From Sphaerobacter thermophilus DSM 20745 (lineage in GTDB: Bacteria; Chloroflexota; Chloroflexia; Thermomicrobiales; Thermomicrobiaceae), in the NCBI RefSeq assembly GCF_000024985.1, contig NC_013523.1, positions 2,232,001 to 2,296,000 of the forward strand: a stretch of DNA of 64,000 nucleotides. The letters are read 5' to 3'. Below are positions 42,661-51,022 of this stretch, one piece after another. The notes under the pieces are model-generated. The model ran no database searches, was not told the DNA's origin, and saw only the letters and a list, made by a program, of their open reading frames with translations. The number at the start of each line of letters is the position of its first letter. Positions within the stretch are counted from its first letter, which is position 1. The position numbers were made by a program, and so were the translations under genes.

Positions 42661-44568
42661 ATGCAGCGCTGGCTCCGACGCCTGCGACCGGGCAGAGAGG
42701 AACCGCGGGCCGCCGCGTCGCCCGCGGTGTCGGCCACTGCCGGGCTCGACTTCACCGAGGTCGAGGGGGCGCTCGCGCTCTACGCCACCGCGCTCTCCGG
42801 CGGGCGGCTTCGGGTCATGTCGAACACCGGCGCGGCGCGCGGGAGCTACACCGACGGGCGCACGATCTTCCTGCCGCCGCGGATCGACCTCTTCCCCGAC
42901 CCGACCGACGCCCGCCGCCTCTACCGGGTCATGACCGCCTGGAAGGTGCTGCAGGCGACCAGCGGCTACCTGGAAGCGGGCGACCTTCGCGGGGTGGAGC
43001 ACTACGGTGCGGCGCTGGCGCTGTATGAGGCGCTGGCGGGGGAGTGGCTCGACCGGCGGCTGGTGGCCACCTGGCCGGGGCTGGCGGACGATCTGGCGCT
43101 CCTGCGGGCCGACGCGCTGGCACGCCGGGACGGCGTCGCACCCCGAACACTGCCCGAGGCGCTGCTGCGGGCGCTCGTCGCCGCGCCGCTGGCGACACCG
43201 CCGGACCCCGCCGCGCTCGTTGCGGCTGTCGAGCAGGTGGGGCTGGACCCGGCGGCGGGCGCGCGACTGGCTGCGGTGCCGGAGGCACTCGTCGCACCGG
43301 GGCCGGAGCTGTGCCGGGATCTGGCAATCGAGCTGGCGCGGGTGGCTCCGCTCGATCCGGACGAGCCCGCCCCAGAGGCCATCCACTACCGGGGACGGCT
43401 CCGACCCGACCTGATACGTCGGCCAGCGGCGGTGGTGGAGGGCGACGACGAGGGCAAGGACGAGGCGCGGGACGACCGGAGGAAGCCGCCGCCCCGGGCC
43501 ACCGCGCGCGGGCTGCCGATCCACGTCGAGGCGCGAACGCCCGAGCAGTTCGCGGCGCGGGACCGGCGCGCCTCCTCCGGCGGGCGGCAGGCGATCCAGC
43601 TCAGCCTCGGCGACCGCGAGCCGCCGGTCACCTTCCAGCAGGTGCCGCTCACCGAGGAGGACAAGGCGGGGGCGCTCCTGTTCGACGAGTGGGACTACAT
43701 CCGCGGCATGTACCTCCCCGAGTGGTGCGCCGTCCGCGAGCGGCGCCCGCGCGGGGGCAGTTCGGAGCCGGTCGAGCGCATCCTGCGTCAGAACCGGGCG
43801 CTCATCACCCGGCTCAAGCAGCAGTTCGAGGCGCTGCGGCCGGAGCGGCTGCGACTCACGCGGCAGTTTGACGGCGACGCGCTCGACCTGGACGCTATCG
43901 TGGCCGACCACGCCGACCGCCGCGCCGGGTTCGCCCCCAGCGACAAGCTCTACAGCCGCGTGCTGGAGCGGGAGCGCAACATCGCCCTCGGCTGCCTCGT
44001 CGACCTCAGCGGCTCGACCGGCGCCTGGATCGACGACGACCCGCGCAACGACCAGGTGATCGAGGTGACGCGCCGGGCGCTGGTCCTCCTCTGCGAGGCG
44101 CTGAGCGTGCTCGACGACCGCTATGCGATCTACGGCTTCACCGGCGGCACCCGCAAGCGCTGCGAGATCACCGTCGTGAAGGGGTTCGACGAGCGCTACG
44201 GGGAGACGGTCAAGGGACGCATTGCCGGGCTCTCGCCGGGGTCGTACACCCGCATTGGCCCGGCGGTGCGCTACACCACGCGGGCGCTGATCCAGCAACC
44301 GGCACGGGTGCGGCTGCTGCTCCTGATCTCCGACGGCCGGCCGAACGACTTCGACGGCTACGGCGGGCGCTACGGGATCGAGGACACCCGCCGGGCACTG
44401 ATCGAGGCGCGACAGCAGGGGGTTGCTACCTTCGCGCTCACCATCGACGCCGAGGCGCGCGACTACATGCCGCACATGTTCGGCGGCGGCCACTACGTGG
44501 TGGTCGAGGACGTCCCCGCGCTCGCCCTGCGGCTAGCCGAGGTCTACCGGCGCCTGACCCTGCCGTAG
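42661..44568 (+). CDS. VWA-domain protein (CbbO/NorD type)
   Basis: A 635-residue partner of the upstream ATPase. The C-terminal von Willebrand A domain starts near residue 440 and has the MIDAS motif DLSGS in LGCLVDLSGSTGAW, with TRIGPAVRYTTRAL and LLLLISDGRPNDFDGY. The N-terminal two thirds is a long alpha-helical region with conserved FLPPRIDLFPD and EWDYIRGMYLPEWC. It likely links the ATPase to its target protein. The spacing of 3 bp shows a tight operon. Confidence 0.92.
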   Translation: MQRWLRRLRPGREEPRAAASPAVSATAGLDFTEVEGALALYATALSGGRLRVMSNTGAARGSYTDGRTIFLPPRIDLFPDPTDARRLYRVMTAWKVLQATSGYLEAGDLRGVEHYGAALALYEALAGEWLDRRLVATWPGLADDLALLRADALARRDGVAPRTLPEALLRALVAAPLATPPDPAALVAAVEQVGLDPAAGARLAAVPEALVAPGPELCRDLAIELARVAPLDPDEPAPEAIHYRGRLRPDLIRRPAAVVEGDDEGKDEARDDRRKPPPRATARGLPIHVEARTPEQFAARDRRASSGGRQAIQLSLGDREPPVTFQQVPLTEEDKAGALLFDEWDYIRGMYLPEWCAVRERRPRGGSSEPVERILRQNRALITRLKQQFEALRPERLRLTRQFDGDALDLDAIVADHADRRAGFAPSDKLYSRVLERERNIALGCLVDLSGSTGAWIDDDPRNDQVIEVTRRALVLLCEALSVLDDRYAIYGFTGGTRKRCEITVVKGFDERYGETVKGRIAGLSPGSYTRIGPAVRYTTRALIQQPARVRLLLLISDGRPNDFDGYGGRYGIEDTRRALIEARQQGVATFALTIDAEARDYMPHMFGGGHYVVVEDVPALALRLAEVYRRLTLP

Positions 44569-44635
44569 ACGGTACAATCGGAATCAACACGCGATCCGGA
44601 ACAGCGACACGGTGGGCGTGGTGAGGGAACCGAAG

Positions 44636-45190
44636 ATGACGGAGGAACGCAGCATCCAGGCGATCGACGAGACGGACATCGAGCCTGCAGCGCAGCCGGA
44701 CGAGGAGGAGCCCGAGGGCCAGGAACCGCCGATGCGCGAGGTTCTGGCCGATATCGCCCGTCGGCTGCCGCTCTATGCGCAACTCGCCACGCGCCTCGCC
44801 GCCGATACGCGCCTCGCCACCAGCCAGCGCTCGTCCCTGGCCGGGCTGACGGGGCGGAACGTCCCCCTTGGCCTGGTCCCCGGCCTCGGCCCGCTCCTCG
44901 CCAACGCCGAGCGGCTGATGCGCGGTGTGCAGACGATCAACGTCGTGCTGCACCAAGTGCAGCCCGAAGTCGCCGAGGAGCACCTGGCGGCCGTCGGCCT
45001 GACCCGCGCGCAGGTAGAGGCCGACCTGCGGGACATCACCCGCATCACCCGCCACCTCGGTCGCACCGGTGTCGCCACGCTCGACTCTCTGTCGGTCCAA
45101 GGCGCCCGGGTCGCCGGGCGGCTGGTCGGCAAGGGGATCCTTGCCTGGCGCGCCCGCCAGGCCCGCCGCAGCGGTAGCCAGCAGAACTGA
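44636..45190 (+). CDS. Hypothetical protein, 184 residues
   Basis: Not recognised. An acidic N-terminal third (rich in Glu, Asp, Pro) is followed by a segment containing MREVLADIARRLPLYAQLA and a Gly/Pro-rich turn NVPLGLVPGLGPLLANAE that recalls hydrophobic hairpins, then a helical region with Val/Ala and a basic tail RARQARRSGSQQN. It could be membrane-associated. GAGGGAA precedes the ATG at 44636. It follows the MoxR/VWA pair by 67 bp and might belong to that operon. Confidence 0.7.
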   Translation: MTEERSIQAIDETDIEPAAQPDEEEPEGQEPPMREVLADIARRLPLYAQLATRLAADTRLATSQRSSLAGLTGRNVPLGLVPGLGPLLANAERLMRGVQTINVVLHQVQPEVAEEHLAAVGLTRAQVEADLRDITRITRHLGRTGVATLDSLSVQGARVAGRLVGKGILAWRARQARRSGSQQN

Positions 45191-45672
45191 GTGAGCCGGC
45201 GGACGCCACCTGACAGGCACCATCCACCACGGCAAGCCCACCGTGTGGACTGCTGATACCAGTTCCGCGTCGCCGCTTGGACCCATGGCATCCTTCGACT
45301 CCGCCGCTCGCGGCTCCCGCCGCGGACGGCTCCGCTCAGGGTGACACAGAAACGAAGGATGACAGCCACTTGGCGTCAAAGGACGCGGCTGGCGCTGCCC
45401 ACATTGCGTGAACCTCACGCCCCTAGATAACGTCTTCGATGCAGGACATGACCCCTGATCCCGGTTTACGGAACCCATCCGCGATGATCCTCACATCAAT
45501 CCCGTGATGGGCGTCCACCTGCGCCATGAACCCTGTTGCGGTTTTGTAGCGCCCCTCGCGCACTTTTTCACAAGTCCGCGCTGCCTCTCGCTCTACAGTT
45601 CTCGGGAGGATGCGGCCCGTGTTCCTGGAGCACGGCCCACCCGCGCAGCGAGTAGCGAGGAGTAGATACGGC
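45191..45672. other. Intergenic region upstream of the oxidase operon
   Basis: No convincing gene. About 45288-45365 is a dispersed element: it starts catccttcgactccgccgc and ends gggtgacac...gaaggatgaca, so its ends are inverted repeats; inside, the palindromic word cgctcgcggctcccgccgcgg occurs. A minus-strand frame at 45423-45680 has no recognisable domain. The cox promoter is likely in 45500-45660 but no good box pair was found. GAGGAG near 45658 is the ribosome binding site of the next gene. Confidence 0.5.
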
Positions 45673-45882
45673 ATGAGCACGGCGCGGCTCTTTACGGTCC
45701 TGCTCGGCGGCCTGGCGGTCGGCGGGTTGGGCGCGATCTACGTCTGGAGCGCGACGACCGCGCTCCTCAAGGGCGATCTCACCTGGCAGCGTGGAGTGTC
45801 CGCGGCCGTCGTGGCCGCCGCGCTCATTCTGCTGCTCGGGGGGGTGGTGCGATACGTCCGCCACCTGGAGCAGCCACGCTAG
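45673..45882 (+). CDS. Small two-helix membrane protein of the oxidase operon
   Basis: A 69-residue protein with two hydrophobic segments (about 6-25, LFTVLLGGLAVGGLGAIYVW, and 41-60, AAVVAAALILLLGGVVRYV). I do not recognise the family. AGGAG lies 10 bases before the ATG at 45673. It is the first gene of a run that continues with oxidase subunits IIa, II and I, so it is probably an accessory or structural part of the ba3 oxidase. Confidence 0.7.
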   Translation: MSTARLFTVLLGGLAVGGLGAIYVWSATTALLKGDLTWQRGVSAAVVAAALILLLGGVVRYVRHLEQPR

Positions 45883-45915
45883 CCGCGGGCGATCGCTGGA
45901 TGGGGGAGGTCCTGC

Positions 45916-46056
45916 ATGGCCAACAAGGGTAAGCCACAGGCCGAACATGAGGAAGGTGGGCACCCAACCGGGACGCTCATCATCCTCCTGATCTACCTGG
46001 TGGTGATCATCGGTCTCTGGGGCTCGGTCTATTTGATCTTGCTCCAACGCGCATAG
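45916..46056 (+). CDS. Cytochrome c oxidase subunit IIa-like single-helix protein
   Basis: A 46-residue protein. A short hydrophilic start (MANKGKPQAEHEEGGHP) leads into one membrane helix with LIILLIYLVVIIGLWGSVYL and an end LLQRA. This matches the size and layout of subunit IIa of ba3 oxidases, which supplies the helix missing from the short subunit II. GGGGGAGG sits before the ATG. Its place right upstream of the subunit II gene (16 bp) supports the call. Confidence 0.82.
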   Translation: MANKGKPQAEHEEGGHPTGTLIILLIYLVVIIGLWGSVYLILLQRA

Positions 46057-46072
46057 GCCCGGGGAGCGACGC

Positions 46073-46540
46073 ATGAAGGTCGAATTCTACGAGAAAGTCT
46101 TCGTGGTCCTGACCGTCATCGTGCTGGCGGTCGGGCTCGTGACCATCGGCGCCTCGGTGGTCGTGGCCGGAGTGCACGTGCCGTCGCCCGCCGGGCGGGT
46201 CGACCCGCGTACCGTGGAGGAGACACCGCCGTTCAACGAGCCGGGCCTGCGCGAGATCGCCCCGGGCGAGTACGAGGCGGTCATCCTCGCCCGCGTCTGG
46301 TACTTCGAGCCGAAGGAGATCCGGATCCCGGCCGGCTCCACCGTCACCTTCCGGATGACCTCGGCCGACGTGGTCCATGGCTTCGAGCTGGAGAACACGG
46401 CGATCAACGGGATGCTCATCCCCGGCCAGGTGACGTCCATGACCAAGACCTTCGAGGAGCCGGGCGAGTATCTCTTCATCTGCCATGAGTACTGCGGGAT
46501 CGGGCATCACACGATGTATGGACGGGTGGTGGTCGAATGA
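46073..46540 (+). CDS. ba3-type cytochrome c oxidase subunit II (CuA)
   Basis: A 155-residue CuA protein with one N-terminal membrane helix (about 8-33) and a cupredoxin domain. All CuA ligands are seen: H102 in DVVHGF, then C137, E139 (backbone), C141, H145 and M148 in CHEYCGIGHHTM. The single helix is typical of the B-type family, which is completed by subunit IIa. It takes electrons from cytochrome c and passes them to subunit I, whose ATG overlaps its stop (ATGA). Confidence 0.95.
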   Translation: MKVEFYEKVFVVLTVIVLAVGLVTIGASVVVAGVHVPSPAGRVDPRTVEETPPFNEPGLREIAPGEYEAVILARVWYFEPKEIRIPAGSTVTFRMTSADVVHGFELENTAINGMLIPGQVTSMTKTFEEPGEYLFICHEYCGIGHHTMYGRVVVE

Positions 46541-48222
46541 CGGGCGCTGCGATCTCTCTCCCACGCGAAGCCGCTGCCGAGGAGGCGGTGACCGCCTACC
46601 CGGCCGCGCAGCTTCGCCCGATACGCTGGCAACTCCTCCTCGGCTTCGCCGGGCTCCTCATCGGGGGCTATATGGGGCTGCTCCAGGCCCTCGAGCGGAT
46701 CGGGGTGGACCTCTATAAGATCAGCGAGATCAAGACCTACTACCAGGGGCTCACCCTGCACGGCGTGCTGCTGGCGCTGGTCTTTACCTTCACCTTCGCC
46801 AACGCCTTCACGCAGTACATGACGATTCGCGCCTACGGGCGGCCGCTCGCCAGCACCGCCCTGGTGCACGCCTCGTTCCTCACCGCGCTGCTGGGGGTCG
46901 TCCTGGCGGGCTACGCGATCCTCACCAACCAGGCGAGCGTGCTCTTCACCTTCTACCCGCCGATGAAGGCCCACCCGCTCTTCTACCTGGGCGCGGCGCT
47001 CCTGGTCGTCTCGACCTGGCTGGTGCTCGCCAACCTGCTGCTGACGCTCCGCGCCTTCCGGCGGGATAACCCCGGCGAGCGGATCCCGCTGATCGCCTAC
47101 ATGGGGCTGTTCAACTACCTCATGTGGACCATCGCCACGGTCGGGATCGCGGTCGAGGTGCTGGGCTTCCTGCTCCCCTGGTCGCTGGGCTGGGTGAGCA
47201 CCACCGACCCGCAGCTCAACCGGATCCTCTTCTGGCTCACCGGGCACCCGATCGTCTACTTCTGGCTGCTCCCGGCCTACATGTCCTGGTACGCCCTGAT
47301 CCCGGGGCAGGTCGGTGGCAAGCTGTACAGCGACGGGCTAACCCGGCTGACCTTCCTGCTCTTCCTGCTCTTCTCGATCCCGGTTGGCCTGCACCACCAG
47401 TTCACCGACCCGGGCATCCCGCCGGCCATGAAGGCCATTCACGCGGTGCTGACCTTCGTGGTCTTCGTCCCGAGCATGATCACCGCCTTCTCGGTCATGG
47501 CGGCGCTGGAGATGGGTGGCCGCAAGGCGGGCGGCAAGGGCGTGCTCGGCTGGATCCCGAAGCTGCCATGGCGTGAACCGAGCGTCGCGGCGCAGCTCCT
47601 GGCGATGCTCACCTTCTTCCTGGGCGGCGCCACCGGCCTGATCAACGCCAGCTACACGATGAACCTGACGGTCCACAACACGGCCTTCGTGCCCGGTCAC
47701 TTCCACCTGACCGTCGGGACCGCCGTGGCCCTCACCTTCATGGGCATCGCCTACTGGTTCGTGCCCTACCTCACCGGCCGCCAGCTCTTCAGCCGCCGCC
47801 TGGCAATCGCCCAGGCCTGGTTCTGGGCCATCGGCGCGCTGATCTTCGCCCGCGGGCAGATCCAGGGCGGGCTGGACGCCATGCCGCGGCGCACCGCCAT
47901 CGGCTCGGCGACCTACTCCTTGCCCGGTTGGGATGTCTCGAACTGGTTCACCGCCGTCGGCGGCGTGATCATGGCGATCGGCGGGGTGCTCTTCTTCATC
48001 GTCCTGATCGGCACGCTCTTCAACCCCAAGCGGATTGACCCGGCCACGGTGGAGCCGGTCCTGAGCGAGCCGATCCACGGCCCCAAGGACACCTGGAAGG
48101 CATTCGACCGGGTCGGACTCTGGGTCATCGTGTCGATCGCGCTGATGCTGATCGCCTACCTCCCGGTGATCATCCCCTACCTCCCGGCCAACATGACCTC
48201 CCCGCCGATCAAGGTGTGGTAA
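46537..48222 (+). CDS. ba3-type cytochrome c oxidase subunit I
   Basis: A 561-residue heme-copper oxygen reductase, B family, with about 13 helices. Low-spin heme ligands are H75 (LTLHGVLL) and H390; the active site has H237 and Y241 (GHPIVYFW, the cross-linked His-Tyr pair), H286/H287 (GLHHQFTDPG) and H388 (VPGHFH). The presence of Y241 argues for oxygen rather than NO reduction. High similarity to the Thermus ba3 enzyme is evident in QVGGKLYSDGLTR. This type has high oxygen affinity. Confidence 0.95.
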   Translation: MTGAAISLPREAAAEEAVTAYPAAQLRPIRWQLLLGFAGLLIGGYMGLLQALERIGVDLYKISEIKTYYQGLTLHGVLLALVFTFTFANAFTQYMTIRAYGRPLASTALVHASFLTALLGVVLAGYAILTNQASVLFTFYPPMKAHPLFYLGAALLVVSTWLVLANLLLTLRAFRRDNPGERIPLIAYMGLFNYLMWTIATVGIAVEVLGFLLPWSLGWVSTTDPQLNRILFWLTGHPIVYFWLLPAYMSWYALIPGQVGGKLYSDGLTRLTFLLFLLFSIPVGLHHQFTDPGIPPAMKAIHAVLTFVVFVPSMITAFSVMAALEMGGRKAGGKGVLGWIPKLPWREPSVAAQLLAMLTFFLGGATGLINASYTMNLTVHNTAFVPGHFHLTVGTAVALTFMGIAYWFVPYLTGRQLFSRRLAIAQAWFWAIGALIFARGQIQGGLDAMPRRTAIGSATYSLPGWDVSNWFTAVGGVIMAIGGVLFFIVLIGTLFNPKRIDPATVEPVLSEPIHGPKDTWKAFDRVGLWVIVSIALMLIAYLPVIIPYLPANMTSPPIKVW

Positions 48223-48246
48223 CGAGCGTGTGCCCCCCTCACCCCA

Positions 48247-48312
48247 CCCCCCTCTCCCATCACGGGAGAGGGGGGCTCTCTTTTCGCCCCTCTCCCAACG
48301 TTGGGAGAGGGG
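48247..48312. terminator. Hairpin terminator pair between cox operon and ThDP gene
   Basis: A 12-bp stem (48247-48258 with 48264-48275, loop ATCAC) is followed by CTCTCTTTTCG, a good terminator for the plus-strand oxidase operon. A second family A palindrome lies at 48287-48312 with AACGTT at the centre. Both lie between convergent genes. Confidence 0.7.
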
Positions 48313-48334
48313 TCGGGGATGAGGGCTACGCCAT

Positions 48335-49966
48335 CTAGTCCCGCCGGCCGGCGAAGACGATCGGCCAGATGCTGGGCATCTCGCCGACCGGCACCTCGAT
48401 CAACGTGGGGTGATCGCTCGCGAGGGCGTCGCGCAGCGCGGCGCGCAACCCCTCGGGCCCCTCGGCACGCCGCCCTTCGACCCCGAACGACTCGGCCAGT
48501 TTGACGAAGTCGGGGTTCAGCAGGTCGGAGGCGATGGTCCGCCCGCCGAAGTTCTCCTTCTGGATGCGCCGGACGTTGCCGTAGGCGTTGTCGTTGAACA
48601 CGATCGTCACCAGGTTGATCCCGTGACGGACCGCAGTTGACAACTCCTGGACGTTGTACATGAAGCCGCCGTCGCCGTTGATCGAGACCACCCGTTTCCC
48701 GGGGTTGCCCACTTGAGCGCCGAGTGACGTTGCGAAGCCGTAGCCGAGCGTGCCCTGGTAACCCGACGTCAGGAAGGTGTTCGGCTCGTACACCGGGAAG
48801 CCGAGGTTCGACCAGTAGCCGACCTGCGTGCTCTCGTTGACCAGGATGCCGTCGTCCGGCAGCTCCTCGCGGATGACCTGGGCGTAGGACGCCTGCGGCT
48901 GCAGTTCGAAGAGGAGGTCGTCGATCCGCTCCTTGAGCGCGGTCAGTTCCTCCTCCCGCGACGGGCGCTTGCGGTTGTGGCGCGGCACACGGTTCACCAG
49001 CTCGGCCAGCCCCGCCTTCAGGTCAGCCGCGATGCCGACTGCAACCGGCGTATTCCGCCCGATCTCCTCCGGGTCGATATCCATCTGGATCACGGTCTGG
49101 TCAGGCCGCGGCCCCCAGGTGGAGGTTGCGGGCTGAACGAAGCGGGTCCCGGCGACGAAGACCACGTCGGCCTGGGGCAACAGCTCCCGCCCGGCGACCA
49201 TGTTCTGCGCCAGATAGTGGCGAGCCGAGATCGCGCCTTTCCCGTTGGCCGACATCACCACCGGCGCCTGCAGCATCTCCGCCAGCTCTCGCAGCTCTTC
49301 CCAGGCTTCGGCCCGCAGGATACCTCCGCCGACGAAGATCACCGGCTGCTTCGCCTCGCCGAGGGCTTTCGCCGCGGCCTCCAGCAGATCGGGGTCGCCC
49401 GAGGGCCGAGCCGGGGCCGCTCCCCGCTCGATCGGTCCTACGTCCCCGACCGCCTGCAGGATATCGGGCGGCACTTCGATCAGCACCGGCCGGGGTCGCC
49501 CGCTCGCCAGCTGCTCGAAGGCCGTCGCCACCAGCCCCGGCACCTCCCCCGGTGCCAGCGCCCGCGCCGCCCACTTGGTGAACGACCCCGCCAGCTCCAG
49601 CTGCCGCGGCACCTCATGCAGCACCCCCCGCCCCCGGTCGATCAGGTCACTGGCGATCTGCCCCGCCAGGCACAGCACCGGGCTGGAGCAGGCATAGGCC
49701 GTGGCCAGCCCACTGGCCGCATTGAGCAGCCCCGGTCCCGGCACCACCAGGCACACCCCCGGCCGTCCGGTGGTGCGCGCATAGCCATCCGCCATGTAGG
49801 AGGTGGCCTGCTCGTGGCGGGTGTGGATGACCCGGATGCGGTCCTGGACCGCATACAGGGCGTCGAAGGCCCAGTCGAGCTGCACGCCCGGCAGGCCGAA
49901 GACGACCGCCACCTCGTGCGCCACCAACGCGGCTGCCAGCGCCTCCCCACCCGTCATCTGTGCCAC
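48335..49966 (-). CDS. ThDP-dependent enzyme (acetolactate synthase large subunit-like)
   Basis: A 543-residue thiamine diphosphate enzyme of the AHAS/benzaldehyde-lyase/oxalyl-CoA decarboxylase superfamily. The catalytic Glu is E52 in HTRHEQATSYMADGYAR, and the cofactor motif is GDGGFMYN...NDNAYG. No regulatory subunit (ilvN) is beside it, and no QAP/FAD signature was assigned, so acetolactate synthase is only one option. The GTG at 49966 has AAAGGAG seven bases upstream; frames further up to 50077 lack support. Confidence 0.88.
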   Translation of the reverse strand: MAQMTGGEALAAALVAHEVAVVFGLPGVQLDWAFDALYAVQDRIRVIHTRHEQATSYMADGYARTTGRPGVCLVVPGPGLLNAASGLATAYACSSPVLCLAGQIASDLIDRGRGVLHEVPRQLELAGSFTKWAARALAPGEVPGLVATAFEQLASGRPRPVLIEVPPDILQAVGDVGPIERGAAPARPSGDPDLLEAAAKALGEAKQPVIFVGGGILRAEAWEELRELAEMLQAPVVMSANGKGAISARHYLAQNMVAGRELLPQADVVFVAGTRFVQPATSTWGPRPDQTVIQMDIDPEEIGRNTPVAVGIAADLKAGLAELVNRVPRHNRKRPSREEELTALKERIDDLLFELQPQASYAQVIREELPDDGILVNESTQVGYWSNLGFPVYEPNTFLTSGYQGTLGYGFATSLGAQVGNPGKRVVSINGDGGFMYNVQELSTAVRHGINLVTIVFNDNAYGNVRRIQKENFGGRTIASDLLNPDFVKLAESFGVEGRRAEGPEGLRAALRDALASDHPTLIEVPVGEMPSIWPIVFAGRRD

Positions 49967-50170
49967 ACTCAGTCTCCTTTCTCCTCGCTCGCCCGGAGCA
50001 CCAAGGATCGGCCGCGGCCGGAATCCGCATGGGCACGCCGGGAAAAGCCGGCCAAACCCGCGGCACGGTACCTGCACATTGCTGGCCGTGTTCGGCGTCC
50101 GCGACGTCAGCTCCGACGATTGTAGGACGGATCCACGAGAGCTGCACGCTCTCGCCCGTGGCGAGGGGTC

Positions 50171-50198
50171 TTGACGCGGACCGGGGCTCCGATATACG
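50171..50198 (+). promoter_or_regulatory. Candidate promoter of the first zinc-ribbon gene
   Basis: TTGACG (50171-50176), a 16-base spacer and TATACG (50193-50198), 44 bp before the start codon. Confidence 0.6.
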
Positions 50199-50241
50199 TT
50201 GATCCCACGGGGACAACAGGGGAGATGGAGGAGTCACGCCT

Positions 50242-50475
50242 ATGGCGCCACAGCCCGAGTCTGCTCGCCCGCAAACCGACTCGACAACATCAGCGTCCCA
50301 GGTCAACACCCCACGCTTCGACACGCCCGAAGCGTGGGAGCTCCGGTGCGCCGACTGCGGCGAGTCCTGGAGCGTCACGGCCGAATCGATGATCCAGGGA
50401 AACGATTGGATCTTGTGTCCCAGGTGTCGACCCGCTCACACCCCAGCACCTACACCACCATCGCCAGGCAAATAA
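50242..50475 (+). CDS. Small zinc-ribbon protein 1
   Basis: A 77-residue protein with a disordered start (Ser/Thr/Pro-rich), then a compact segment WELRCADCGESWSVTAESM and GNDWILCPRC. The two CxxC knuckles would bind one zinc. A short Pro-rich tail follows. GGAGGAG lies eight bases before the ATG. It shares the pattern CADCGxxWxV...W..CPxC with the gene at 50798, so the two are paralogues from a local duplication. Function unknown; nucleic-acid or protein binding is possible. Confidence 0.72.
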   Translation: MAPQPESARPQTDSTTSASQVNTPRFDTPEAWELRCADCGESWSVTAESMIQGNDWILCPRCRPAHTPAPTPPSPGK

Positions 50476-50797
50476 CCGCCTCGCTCGCACCGGCTGTGTC
50501 GATCGAGCTTCGCCCGAACCCCCGCCTATAGCGCCCGCGAACTGACCGGCTCGTCGTCGAACCAATGCGACGGGGTGATCATGGCGCCCGCATCGCGCGC
50601 AGTGCGTCCCGGCCTGTGCAGGGGGAGAGCAGCGATGCAGGCAGACGCACCGACCTCGTTCCAACGCGCAAGTACCAGGCCCCTTCTCCCACCTGAGTAC
50701 ACATATTTCTAGCCAAGATTGGCTATTGCAGCGCCTACTCATCGCCATGTAGACCTAACCTATCTGTTGTAGTTCCCCTTTTGATTTGGAGATCCCG
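50476..50797. other. Intergenic region with an AT-rich segment and inverted repeat
   Basis: No gene is seen. The last about 100 bp are unusually AT-rich for this genome and contain TAGCCAA (50710-50716) and TTGGCTA (50719-50725), an exact 7-2-7 inverted repeat likely to be an operator. No firm -35/-10 pair was assigned. GGAG near 50788 is the ribosome binding site of the next gene. Confidence 0.5.
50710..50725. promoter_or_regulatory. Palindromic candidate operator before zinc-ribbon gene 2
   Basis: TAGCCAA-GA-TTGGCTA, a perfect 16-base inverted repeat, about 73 bp before the start codon of the second zinc-ribbon gene and within its presumed promoter region. Confidence 0.5.
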
Positions 50798-51022
50798 ATG
50801 ATGCCCATTGACGACCGGCCCTACCGCCACCGGCATTTCGGCGCTCCGGCCGAGTCGCCACACAAGCCGAGCGCCACACCGTTGCTCCCACGCCGATTCG
50901 ACCTGACCTGCGCCGACTGCGGCACCACCTGGACCGTGAGTCCGACCGATATCCTGGCCGGGGACGCGTGGGTCACCTGCCCGGTCTGCGCGAATGCAGA
51001 GCGCGAGCAGGAAGAACGGTAG
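50798..51022 (+). CDS. Small zinc-ribbon protein 2
   Basis: A 74-residue paralogue of the upstream protein. It has a His/Arg-rich start (MMPIDDRPYRHRHFG), then LTCADCGTTWTVSPTDILAGDAWVTCPVC and an acidic end. The two CxxC pairs have the same spacing as in protein 1. GGAG lies six bases before the ATG at 50798; a second ATG follows at once. It has its own upstream region with an inverted repeat, so it may be regulated separately. Confidence 0.72.
   Translation: MMPIDDRPYRHRHFGAPAESPHKPSATPLLPRRFDLTCADCGTTWTVSPTDILAGDAWVTCPVCANAEREQEER

Noticed and set aside
41674-44493. Long minus-strand frame of 939 codons
   Set aside because: It lies opposite the well-supported MoxR and VWA genes and its translation is low-complexity Arg/Pro/Gly/Val without domains, typical of antisense frames in high-GC DNA.
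45423-45680. Small minus-strand frame before the oxidase operon
   Set aside because: No recognisable domain and it overlaps the ribosome binding site region of the plus-strand gene.
46073-48222. Nitric oxide reductase (CuA-type) rather than oxidase
   Set aside because: Subunit I keeps the active-site tyrosine Y241 in HPIVY and resembles the Thermus ba3 oxidase throughout; NO reductases lack that residue.
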